Source of the DNA: SpSt-600 sp042408195
GTDB taxonomy: Bacteria; Chloroflexota; Anaerolineae; SpSt-600
Assembly: GCA_042408195.1 (NCBI GenBank)
Contig: JBHOQL010000094.1
Location: 1 to 64,000, forward strand
Length of the DNA: 64,000 bases
Direction: 5' to 3'
The position numbers were made by a program, and so were the translations under genes. The notes under the pieces were generated by a model, which was not told the origin of the DNA, did no database searches, and saw only the letters and a program-made list of their open reading frames with translations. This document shows, in pieces, positions 40,688 to 48,373 of this stretch (within the stretch, counting starts at the first letter, position 1; each line of letters opens with the position of its first letter).

Positions 40688-41533
40688 TCAAATCACAGCT
40701 TCCTTGTGACGCGCGCTGTGGCACTGGATGTTGACGGCCACAGGCAGGCTAGCTATATGGCAGGGGGCAACCTCAGCGTGTACAGCCAGAGCTGTCACCC
40801 TCCCGCCGAAGCCCTGGGGGCCAATCCCTAATTTGTTGACCCTTTCCAGAATTTCCCTTTCCAGCTCGGCCACTTCCGGTTCAGGATGAGGCTGTCCCAG
40901 AGGGCGCAGCAGGGCTTTTTTAGCTAAGTAAGGGGCATATTCAAAGTTACCGCCTATTCCAACCCCAATAATTATAGGAGGACATGGATTAGCCCCAGCT
41001 TTGTCCACAGTGTCCACTACGAAATTTATTATCCCCTCACGCCCGGCGGCGGGAGTGAGCATGGCTATGGCACTCATGTTTTCGCTTCCCCCGCCCTTAG
41101 GACAGACGGTAATCTTGATTTTATCCCCCGGAACGATTTCGGTGTGAATTATGGCGGGAGTGTTATCGCCGGTATTCTTCCGGGCAGAGAAGGGTTTATC
41201 CACAACCCCTTTGCGCAGGTATCCTTCCCGGTAACCCTTTCTCACTCCTTCGTTAATGGCATCGTAAAGATTACCTCCTACGATGTGGACGTCTTGACCT
41301 AATTCCAGGAAGATTACGGCTAGCCCTGTATCTTGACAAAGGGGGAGCTTTTCTTGGGCAGCAACTTTGGAGTTTTCCAGGATTTGAGAGAGGATTTCTC
41401 TGCCGAGGGGGGATTCCTCTTTAGCAAGGGCGTCTTCTAAAGCTTTAATTACATCTTCTCCAAGGAAGAAGTTGGCTTCCTGGCAAAGGCGCGCTACGGT
41501 GTCGGTTATAACGCTGCAGTGGATTTCCCGCAT
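40688..41533 (-). CDS. Class I fumarate hydratase, alpha subunit
   Basis: A 281-residue protein starting at ATG 41533 (MREIHCSVITDTVARL), set by GGAGGAG. Three cluster-ligand cysteines are in LPLCQDTGLAVIF, NPCPPIIIGVGIGG and VAPCHIASLPVAVN. It converts fumarate to malate and is oxygen-labile, in line with anaerobic life. It leads an operon of seven coupled genes down to chrA. The family also includes L(+)-tartrate dehydratase alpha. Confidence 0.93.
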   Translation of the reverse strand: MREIHCSVITDTVARLCQEANFFLGEDVIKALEDALAKEESPLGREILSQILENSKVAAQEKLPLCQDTGLAVIFLELGQDVHIVGGNLYDAINEGVRKGYREGYLRKGVVDKPFSARKNTGDNTPAIIHTEIVPGDKIKITVCPKGGGSENMSAIAMLTPAAGREGIINFVVDTVDKAGANPCPPIIIGVGIGGNFEYAPYLAKKALLRPLGQPHPEPEVAELEREILERVNKLGIGPQGFGGRVTALAVHAEVAPCHIASLPVAVNIQCHSARHKEAVI

Positions 41534-41566
41534 GACTCTCCTCCATGTCTGACAAACTTCCAAAAG

Positions 41567-41595
41567 ATTATACATTACCGGGATTGTTTTGTCCA
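41567..41595 (-). promoter_or_regulatory. Promoter of the fumarase-chrA operon
   Basis: Minus-strand TGGACA (41590-41595), 17 bases, TATAAT (41567-41572). It lies about 34 bases before the alpha-subunit ATG. Confidence 0.65.
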
Positions 41596-41645
41596 GGTCC
41601 GGTTGGTTTTAAACTAAGCGTAAGCAAGGGTTTGCGTTGAAACCA

Positions 41646-41664
41646 AAGATGGGTTTCCCATCTT
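41646..41664. repeat. Short inverted repeat in the fumarase-IS gap
   Basis: AAGATGGG and CCCATCTT are perfect 8-bp arms with a three-base spacer. It could be a remnant of the insertion element or a regulatory hairpin. The rest of 41596-41727 shows nothing recognisable. Confidence 0.4.
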
Positions 41665-41727
41665 GCCATACATCTTTCCCCAATCTGCTGACCACGGGTT
41701 AGCTGGGCCCCCTTAAGTCTGGACCGT

Positions 41728-41756
41728 TTGAGAAAAAGCCGGAGGTGTGGTATAGT
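41728..41756 (+). promoter_or_regulatory. Promoter upstream of the transposase remnant
   Basis: TTGAGA (41728-41733), 17 bases, TATAGT (41751-41756), preceded by TGG as in an extended -10. Confidence 0.5.
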
Positions 41757-41790
41757 AAGCTTCGGGTAAATCTTTCGAGATTGGAGGGCT

Positions 41791-42084
41791 ATGAGCCGAG
41801 TAGAACTCTCTCTACGCACTCTTGTTGATATGGCGGAAGCCTTTTGCTCCCAGCGTCCAAGAAGAAAGGGGAGAGGTCGACCCCCCAATTACAGCGAGGG
41901 ATTGGTTCTGGCCCTCTGGACTTTCAAACAGTTAAACAACCTCTCTTTTCGCGAACTGGAGGCTATTGCCCGCAAAACGCTCGAGAACGTGCCTGACTTT
42001 TCTACCCTCCACTATCGGGTGCGAAACATTCCTCACGAAAGATGGGAGGAGTTCAATCACTGGTTAGTACAACACGTTCTGTAA
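41791..42084 (+). pseudogene. N-terminal fragment of an IS4/IS5-type transposase
   Basis: Only 97 codons: SRVELSLRTLVDMAEAF, GRGRPPNYSEGLVLALW, QLNNLSFRELEAIARKTL, VPDFSTLHYRVRNIP, then a stop. This is the helix-turn-helix N-terminus of DDE transposases whose catalytic part should follow for over 200 residues. None of it is seen before tpiA begins at 42146, and I see no terminal repeats, so the element is a dead remnant. Confidence 0.75.
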
Positions 42085-42145
42085 AAAAGTCTTCCCTTTC
42101 GGGCCTGCTGGGTGGAACCGGGAGTTTAGGGGCTTGTAATCCCCC

Positions 42146-42913
42146 TTAGGATACGAGTTTTTTCTCTAAAATCATCCTTACAATAGAAGCAAAGGTTTCA
42201 GGATCACGACCCCTACGAGTTGCACCGAGGCCATCTACACTGGGTAGAGAGAGGATTGCAGAGGCAAATTCGGGGGAGACGCTTCCGCCGTAAATTATCC
42301 GAACGTGCTCGGCTGCCTCCCCGAAGGTCTTCCGCAACTTTTCCCTGATGAAAGTGCATCCTTTATTTATCCTTTCCGGTAAAGCGGGCCTTTCAACCCC
42401 TATCGCTCCTTCGGGTTCGTAGACAAAAACCATCCTCTCAATTTCTTCAGCCAAACAATCCTGGGTTAAAGTATCCAATTGCTTTTCAAGGAAAAGCTCG
42501 GGCTCCTCAAAGTAATCTGCTGGCTCTCCCACCAGCAATATAGGGCGGAGGCCTGAATCAAGGGCAGCCCGGACCTTGCGGTTCACGAGCTGGTCGTTCT
42601 CGCCGAAATGGCGGCGGCGCTCCCAGTGTCCCAGCATAACCCATTTGCATCCCACATCCACAAGCAGTTGCGCCGATATTTCCCCAGTCCAGGCTAATCC
42701 TGGGCCAGGATGAAGGTTCTGTGCCCCAAGTTGAACACCGCTCCCCTTGAGCTCCTGCCTAGCTACGTAGAGGGCCGTATAGGGTGGACAAATCACGATA
42801 TCTGCTTTCTCTGTCAGACCTTCAACCAGGGGGAGAAACCTGCGGATAAAAGCGATCGTCTCTGAGATGGTCATGGACATTTTCCAGTTGGCTAAAGCGA
42901 AAGGCTTCCTCAT
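42146..42913 (-). CDS. tpiA: Triosephosphate isomerase family protein, divergent
   Basis: A 255-residue TIM barrel with the catalytic set in place: Asn9 and Lys11 (ANWKM), His96 (LGHWERRR), Glu166 (VYEPEGAIG) and the phosphate-binding IIYGGSV. Two near-invariant segments differ: GHSERR is GHWERR (Ser to Trp97), and loop 6 YEPVWAIGTG is YEPEGAIGVE. These changes touch the active-site rim and loop 6 lid. It may be the glycolytic enzyme or a paralogue acting on another triose or tetrose phosphate. It overlaps the GT4 gene by ATGA. Confidence 0.85.
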   Translation of the reverse strand: MRKPFALANWKMSMTISETIAFIRRFLPLVEGLTEKADIVICPPYTALYVARQELKGSGVQLGAQNLHPGPGLAWTGEISAQLLVDVGCKWVMLGHWERRRHFGENDQLVNRKVRAALDSGLRPILLVGEPADYFEEPELFLEKQLDTLTQDCLAEEIERMVFVYEPEGAIGVERPALPERINKGCTFIREKLRKTFGEAAEHVRIIYGGSVSPEFASAILSLPSVDGLGATRRGRDPETFASIVRMILEKKLVS

Positions 42914-44145
42914 GCCTCAAGAAGGTCCCGATAGGTTTCCTTGAGACCTCTGATTATCCTTTCCCACCGGTATTTTTCGTCTACCAGTTTGAAAGCTTCT
43001 TCCCCAAGCCTCGCCCTTTCCACGTCATCATCCAGGAGCCGGCAGACTGCTTCGGCAAAAGAATCAGGTTCATCGGCTAAAAGGAGGTGGCGGCCATGCT
43101 GAAATGGATATCCTTCAGCTCCAAGGGTAGTAGAAACTACAGCTTTCTTCATGGCCATCGCCTCCAGAACTTTAAGCCTGGTGCCTCCTCCTATCCTTAT
43201 GGGCACTACGAATACTGAAGCGAAGGCGAGGAAGGGGCGTATGTCTTCCACATATCCTGTGATTACCACGTCATTCCGACCTATGAGAGCTTTTAGGCGA
43301 GGATGGGGGTTCTTACCTACCACATAGAAGCGCGCGTCAGGATAACGCTCTTTAACCTTCGGCAAGATTTCCTGAGCAAACCAGAGAGCCGCATCCACGT
43401 TAGGGCGGAAGTCCATTTTTCCGGTAAAGACCAGAGCGTGAGGGCTCCAGTCGGCCAGAGGTGGGTTCTGGGGAACAAATTGGGTGTAAAAGCCTATATC
43501 CACCCCATTGGGAACAACCTGGATCTCGAGCCCCGGCACTAATTTCCTGAGAGCTTCCCTGTCCGCCTCCGAAACGGCTACAACCTTGTCAAAGGCACGG
43601 CAAACTTTCGCCTCGTAATAGGCCAGCTTGCCCCATTGAAGGAGAGAATAAAAAGCCGCACCCCAGTAACGTGGTTGCCGGATATCGGTCTCAAAGGCCC
43701 TTTTCTGCAAAAGGTATTCCGCATTCTGGTCTCCAAAGACAAGACGTGGTCCTTTTCCTTTCCTTCGGTTCGCAATCCAGAGCCCGTACTGGGCTACTTC
43801 TATCCCTTCCACGTGGACAATATCGTAGTGGTGCTCTGCAATGAGCCTTTTGAGCCGCTCCAGCAATTTAGGAGAAGCTTTGCGGTAGACCACATCTGGC
43901 AAAGGGGAGAAGAAGAGGCGGACAAGGCGCTTGGGAATTGAGTGAGCAGGGTTCTTCACTGTTTCCACTACTTGGCAAATTTCCTTCAAAGGATCGGGGA
44001 TCAAGGGATCCGAGCCTTCATGAAAGGTGAGGAGGTGGATCGTGTATTCGTCGCTCAGGTAGCGGAGGAGGTTATAGTTGCGGATGTTGGTGCCTTGGTG
44101 AGGTGGGTAAGGAATTATCGGCATTATGGTTAAGAGCTTCCTCAT
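42910..44145 (-). CDS. Glycosyltransferase family 4
   Basis: A 411-residue GT-B enzyme. The true start is ATG 44145 (MRKLLTIMPIIPYPPHQGTN), which overlaps the previous gene's stop by ATGA; the longer frame from 44385 reads through unrelated sequence. The C-terminal donor domain has LVFTGKMDFRPNVDAALWF, VVGKNPHPRLKAL, GYVEDIRPFLAFASVFVVPIRIGGGTRLKVLEAMAMKKAVVSTTLGAEG, the E(x7)E nucleotide-sugar site. It likely builds a surface polysaccharide or glycolipid with the next gene. Confidence 0.92.
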   Translation of the reverse strand: MRKLLTIMPIIPYPPHQGTNIRNYNLLRYLSDEYTIHLLTFHEGSDPLIPDPLKEICQVVETVKNPAHSIPKRLVRLFFSPLPDVVYRKASPKLLERLKRLIAEHHYDIVHVEGIEVAQYGLWIANRRKGKGPRLVFGDQNAEYLLQKRAFETDIRQPRYWGAAFYSLLQWGKLAYYEAKVCRAFDKVVAVSEADREALRKLVPGLEIQVVPNGVDIGFYTQFVPQNPPLADWSPHALVFTGKMDFRPNVDAALWFAQEILPKVKERYPDARFYVVGKNPHPRLKALIGRNDVVITGYVEDIRPFLAFASVFVVPIRIGGGTRLKVLEAMAMKKAVVSTTLGAEGYPFQHGRHLLLADEPDSFAEAVCRLLDDDVERARLGEEAFKLVDEKYRWERIIRGLKETYRDLLEA

Positions 44146-45251
44146 TTTTCCTTCAATACCTTCCGATAGACTTGCAGAGTTTGCTCCGCTGTTTTCTTCC
44201 AGGAGAAGAGGGAAGCTCTCTTCAGACCCTTTTCCCTGAGTTCCCGGGCAACCTCTGGTTCTTTGAGTATGCGCCTTATAGCTGCAGCCAGAGCCTCTTC
44301 GTCTTCTGGATCCACCAGCAGTGCTGCGCTTCCGGTGACTTCGGGAATGGAGGCCACTCCAGAAGCCACAACCGGTAAACCGCAAGCCATTGCCTCGAGG
44401 ATGGGAAGGCCGAAGCCCTCGTAAAGGGATGGGAGAACCAGCAAAGAAGCCGTATTGTATAGATACAAAAGCTTTTCAGATGGGAGAAACCCCAGGAAAA
44501 GGACATCTCTGTGGAGGTTGAGTTCGTCCACCATCTGGAATACCCTCTCCGAAAGCCACCCCTTTTTCCCCACTAGAACGAGTTTTACATCCTCCCGGCA
44601 CCTTTCGCGTATAATCTTGAAGGCTTTGAGAAGGGTTGGCACGTTCTTGCGGGGCTCTATGGTGCTCACGAAAAGGATGAAGCGCTCGTCGAGGCCAAAG
44701 AGTTCTCGAACTTTGTTCTTCGCTTCTTGAGGGTCGATCGGATGATAGATTTCTTCAGCCGCCTCGTAGATCACCGTTATTTTAGCTTCCGGGACACCCA
44801 ACTGTTCTATCAAGTCTTTCTTGGTCCACTTAGATACAGCAATAATGTGATCCGCTCTTTCCACAGCCTCTTCGATTTGACCGTAATAACGTATGCTGTC
44901 CTTGGTCAGAATCTGGGGGTAAATTAGGAAAGCGAGGTCGTGGACAGTGATGACCGAAAGGCCAGAGAAGTGAAAGGGAGGGATGAAATCAGGACTGTGA
45001 AGCAGGGTGAGCCTATGAGGCCAGAGCTCGAGGGGCAGGGTTATCTGCTCCAGGCGGTGGTGGGATGGGGTCCAGAGGTAAGAGGTTCTGAAAGGGGGAG
45101 CGGCTAGAGGGGTTCTATCTTTGCGGCTCTGAAAAACTACGAACTCTTCTGGAGGATTCAGTTCCCTCAGAGCTTTCACCAAGTTAATTACATAACGGCC
45201 TATTCCGGCCTTGCTGTAATAAGCCATCCGGGCATCAATTCCGATCCTCAT
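44142..45251 (-). CDS. Glycosyltransferase family 4 (mannosyltransferase-like)
   Basis: A 369-residue GT4 enzyme: N-terminal MRIGIDARMAYYSKAGIGRYV, linker HDLAFLIYP, then FVSTIEPRKNVPTLLKAF, LVLVGKKGWLSE, FLGFLPSEKLLYLYNTASLLVLPSLYEGFGLPILEAMACGLPVV and EVTGSAALLVDPED, the donor-binding signature of WbaZ/MtfB-like mannosyltransferases. It overlaps the MGMT gene by ATGA. Confidence 0.92.
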   Translation of the reverse strand: MRIGIDARMAYYSKAGIGRYVINLVKALRELNPPEEFVVFQSRKDRTPLAAPPFRTSYLWTPSHHRLEQITLPLELWPHRLTLLHSPDFIPPFHFSGLSVITVHDLAFLIYPQILTKDSIRYYGQIEEAVERADHIIAVSKWTKKDLIEQLGVPEAKITVIYEAAEEIYHPIDPQEAKNKVRELFGLDERFILFVSTIEPRKNVPTLLKAFKIIRERCREDVKLVLVGKKGWLSERVFQMVDELNLHRDVLFLGFLPSEKLLYLYNTASLLVLPSLYEGFGLPILEAMACGLPVVASGVASIPEVTGSAALLVDPEDEEALAAAIRRILKEPEVARELREKGLKRASLFSWKKTAEQTLQVYRKVLKEK

Positions 45252-45757
45252 AACCTGATGGCCCCTTCAAGTGCCAGGAGTTTTCCTTTGAGCTCAATCC
45301 CCCCGCTGAATCCCACCAGGTTTCCCGAGGAGCCGATCACTCTGTGGCAGGGGATGATTATGGGCATGGGGTTACGGGCCAGAGCTTGTCCTACTGCTCT
45401 AGAAGCGCCCGGCCTTCCAACTCTCTCCGCTATTTCCCTGTATGTGCTGGTTTGTCCCCATGGAACTTTTCTGACTTCCTCCCATACCTTTTTCTGAAAG
45501 TCCGTGCCAGTCCGCAGGTCGAGGGGGAAATTGAAATCTACCTTTTCACCGTTAAAATATCGGACCAAAAGCTCTTTCAGTTCCTTAAGGGCATCTTCCT
45601 GTGGGTAGGCGTACGGCCAGAGGGTGAGAACCTTGCCGAGCGCTTCTTCTTTGGTGGAGCAAGGCAGTGTGGTTCCCACGAGGCCTAGGTTTGAAAAGGC
45701 TAAGGCCATCCAGCCCCAGGTTGTGTCAACCCAAGTAAATCCTATTGCTTCTCCCAT
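45248..45757 (-). CDS. ogt: Methylated-DNA-protein-cysteine S-methyltransferase
   Basis: A 169-residue protein from ATG 45757 (after GGAGGAAG). The acceptor motif is PCHRVIG with Cys137, preceded by GRPGASRAVGQALARNP (Arg finger and recognition helix) and followed by GFSGGIELKGKLLALEG. It repairs O6-alkylguanine irreversibly. Its place inside a glycan operon is unexpected; it probably shares transcription only. Confidence 0.95.
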   Translation of the reverse strand: MGEAIGFTWVDTTWGWMALAFSNLGLVGTTLPCSTKEEALGKVLTLWPYAYPQEDALKELKELLVRYFNGEKVDFNFPLDLRTGTDFQKKVWEEVRKVPWGQTSTYREIAERVGRPGASRAVGQALARNPMPIIIPCHRVIGSSGNLVGFSGGIELKGKLLALEGAIRL

Positions 45758-46893
45758 GAAAACTTCCTCCGGCAAGAAGGCATTTTCTTAAGGGCCTCTA
45801 TCAGGAGGGTACGGTCTCCGGCGAAGCTATCAAACCAAGCCCTATCGTCCAGCTTAGCAGAAAGGAGCCAAGGGCAAAAGGCGAAAAGGAAATCGGGGAG
45901 AGGGCGGCCATCGGATAATTTTCCGGTGCAGAACCAATTGTAAACTTCAATGTGGTAATCCCTGTGCATTATCTCGTCTATCGGGGGATAGCGCTTATCC
46001 TCGTCGGACCCAATTTTCCATCCCCCTTCTCCAATTATCACTGGCGGTATGAAGCCGATTTCTTCCCGGAAAACTTCCACGAAGCTCATGAACCCCAGGA
46101 CTCCGTTCTCATCCTCAATATAATCAGGTGGGTGGTTAAGGCCATAGGAATGAGCGACGAAGAACATTCTATAGAAAATTTTATCGCCTTTTCGGGCTTT
46201 CATGGCTCTCAGGGCATCTCTGAGCCAATCTTTATTTACGAACTGCAGGCCCACGAAACCACCGCTGTTGTAGACATCCCTTGCTGCTTGCAGGAAGTTT
46301 TCCAGGAAAAGTTCCTTGTCTATGGGCCTATTGTCCCATTCAGCCGGGAGGCTTGGCTCATTATAAATCTGCATGTAAGGGGGCATGCCCATATCAAGCA
46401 GGATTTTTATATCGCGCCCCCAATCGTAATACTGCTGATAGGGGCGAAGCATTTTCCGCCAGACCACCGTTATGCCGGCTTCTTTGAAGCGGCGAGCTGC
46501 TCTTTCCAGTTGTATTTCATCGCCGTAGTGGACCACGCACCATTTGAGGCCAAGCTCTTTGACCCGTGCTACGTTTAGATCAAGCTCTTCGTCGGTGAAA
46601 TACGGCTGGGCCAGGAAATGAACTCCTCTGCCGTTATCGTCCTGAGGGCGCGGCCAATCTCTCAGTTCCATAGCAGGCCATTCAGCCAGCTCCAGAGGGG
46701 GAGGCTCACGGAGGGTTTCCTGGGTTAAAGTGGGAGTGGGGGGAGGGGATATAGTGGTAAGCGTAGGGGTTGTGGTGAAAGTCGGGTGCGGGGAAGGCGG
46801 TTGTGTCGGCGGGAAAACGGTAATAGCGGGGGAACAGGCCGTAAGCACCAGCCCCAGGGTGAGCAAATTGATTAAAGTTCGTATCATTTTCAA
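45742..46893 (-). CDS. Glycoside-hydrolase-like TIM-barrel lipoprotein
   Basis: A 383-residue lipoprotein: signal ending LGLVLTAC (lipid Cys at 20), a Pro/Thr-rich stalk (about 22-60), then a GH-A-clan-like barrel with YMQIYNEPSLPAEW (candidate acid/base Glu) and VIIGEGGWKIG (candidate nucleophile Glu). The barrel motifs mirror those of the cytosolic fusion at 19658. The substrate is unknown. It is the first gene of the operon running to tpiA and overlaps the MGMT gene by 16 bases. Confidence 0.82.
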   Translation of the reverse strand: MKMIRTLINLLTLGLVLTACSPAITVFPPTQPPSPHPTFTTTPTLTTISPPPTPTLTQETLREPPPLELAEWPAMELRDWPRPQDDNGRGVHFLAQPYFTDEELDLNVARVKELGLKWCVVHYGDEIQLERAARRFKEAGITVVWRKMLRPYQQYYDWGRDIKILLDMGMPPYMQIYNEPSLPAEWDNRPIDKELFLENFLQAARDVYNSGGFVGLQFVNKDWLRDALRAMKARKGDKIFYRMFFVAHSYGLNHPPDYIEDENGVLGFMSFVEVFREEIGFIPPVIIGEGGWKIGSDEDKRYPPIDEIMHRDYHIEVYNWFCTGKLSDGRPLPDFLFAFCPWLLSAKLDDRAWFDSFAGDRTLLIEALKKMPSCRRKFSWEKQ

Positions 46894-46960
46894 CGCCCCA
46901 CAAAAATTTGAAGGACGGAAAGCGAACCCGTTTCCGTCCCTCTCCCTTGAGATTTACAAC

Positions 46961-46989
46961 ATGATACCACTTTTCCCACAAGCTGTCAA
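46961..46989 (-). promoter_or_regulatory. Promoter of the GH-like/MGMT/GT4/tpi operon
   Basis: Minus-strand TTGACA (46984-46989), 17 bases ending in TGG, TATCAT (46961-46966): consensus -35 plus extended -10. Confidence 0.75.
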
Positions 46990-47301
46990 AGGACGCAGGT
47001 AATTGAGTGAGTGCATGATTCGCCGATGAGCTATTGGGCAAACTGAACGAGTCTTTTTCCGAGCGCGAAGGGGCTCAGAGCTCTTTGAAGTGTTTCACAA
47101 CTCAGCGTATGGCGAAATGGGCGGGCGTCGTAACCGCTCCTCCACACTCTCGGTGAACGGATTCGTGGATGGTGCAGGCTCAGGAAAAAAGTTTTTACAC
47201 CGATTTCACGAACCCAGAGGCGTTAGGGAAACCCTTAAGTTGGAAAGGCATAAGGCAAGGTGTGAACAAAGGATGGAGCGCACTGAATTTTAATATAGAA
47301 A
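46990..47301. other. Intergenic stretch without a recognised gene
   Basis: Short open frames here have no codon bias, ribosome site or recognisable domain. No tRNA-like cloverleaf was seen. Confidence 0.4.
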
Positions 47302-47334
47302 GTCCTCCCACGGGCGCTCGACCCGTGGGAGGAC
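47302..47334 (-). terminator. Strong terminator hairpin after cydB
   Basis: GTCCTCCCACGGG and CCCGTGGGAGGAC form a perfect 13-bp stem with a 7-base loop, 17 bases past the cydB stop. On the minus strand it is followed by TTTCTATATT, giving a Rho-independent terminator for the peroxiredoxin-cydAB unit. Confidence 0.75.
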
Positions 47335-47350
47335 AAGGTTGGGCCTGGGT

Positions 47351-48373
47351 CTAATATTCTTCTACTCTGGCTTTTCCGCGGAAAACGTAGTATACGTAAA
47401 TAGTGTAGGCCAGCACTAAAGGCATACCGATCAAAGCGATGATGAGCATTACAAGAAGCGTGAGTCTGGAAGAAGAAGCATTGTAAATGGTCAGGCTATA
47501 CTCAGGAGCATTGCTGGCTGGCAGCATATAGGGGTAGTTGGCTGCGCCCCAGATGCCCATTAGCCCGATGATGACCAGCGAGGAGAAGAGAAAGGCGCGT
47601 CCAGCCTTGCCTTGGGACAAGCTCCAGCGGGTCAGGCCCATGAATACGGCCGTCAGTACGGGGATGAGCCAAATAAGGGGCAGTCGGAGAGCATTCACGA
47701 ATCGCTGCGGTACTTCTACAGCTGCAAATATGGTAGTCAGAATTGCCAGGACGACCAATGCAGTCCACGCGCCGTTGGCCCAACGGCGTGCCCGCTCAGC
47801 AATTGGGCCGTTTGTCTTCATAACCGTGTAAATGGCTCCATGAGTGACGAACATCGCCAACCCCGTCAGTCCTACCAGGAGGGCGAAAGGGTTCAAAAGG
47901 GTGAAGAAATTGCCCGTAAACTCCTTCTGTGCGTTCAAGGGCACTCCCCTTATCACATTGCCGACGGCCACTCCGAACAGCAGGGCGGGCACTAAGCTTC
48001 CTACGAAGAAGATATAGTCCCACAATTTACGCCACGCTGGGCTTTCCACCCGACTGCGGAATTCGAAGGAGACGGCCCGCAAGATTAGAGCCAGGAGGAC
48101 TAAAGTCAATGCCAAGTAGAATCCGCTGAAGACGGTGGCATAGACTTGGGGGAAAGCGGCGAAAAGCGCCCCACCACCGGTCAGGAGCCATACTTCGTTG
48201 CCATCCCAAAAGGGGCCAGTAGCGTTGAGGAGCAAGCGACGTTCTTTATCCTTCTTTGCGATGAAAGGATAAAGCACGCCCACGCCCAGGTCGAAGCCAT
48301 CCAGGATTGCGTAACCGGTGAGCAGGACACCGATGAGCAAATACCAAATGTTTTGCAGAAATTCGTGGCTCAT
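47351..48373 (-). CDS. cydB: Cytochrome bd oxidase subunit II
   Basis: A 340-residue protein with about nine membrane helices. ILDGFDLGVGVLYPF in the first helices and WDGNEVWLLTGGGALFAAFP are CydB signatures. With CydA it forms the high-affinity quinol:O2 oxidoreductase, which makes respiration possible at very low oxygen and protects anaerobic enzymes. Its ATG overlaps cydA by ATGA, and a 13-bp hairpin terminates the unit. Confidence 0.97.
   Translation of the reverse strand: MSHEFLQNIWYLLIGVLLTGYAILDGFDLGVGVLYPFIAKKDKERRLLLNATGPFWDGNEVWLLTGGGALFAAFPQVYATVFSGFYLALTLVLLALILRAVSFEFRSRVESPAWRKLWDYIFFVGSLVPALLFGVAVGNVIRGVPLNAQKEFTGNFFTLLNPFALLVGLTGLAMFVTHGAIYTVMKTNGPIAERARRWANGAWTALVVLAILTTIFAAVEVPQRFVNALRLPLIWLIPVLTAVFMGLTRWSLSQGKAGRAFLFSSLVIIGLMGIWGAANYPYMLPASNAPEYSLTIYNASSSRLTLLVMLIIALIGMPLVLAYTIYVYYVFRGKARVEEY

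Noticed and set aside
41196..41204. A perfect DnaA box TTATCCACA
   Set aside because: It is single and lies inside the coding sequence of the fumarase alpha subunit, far from any A/T-rich unwinding region.
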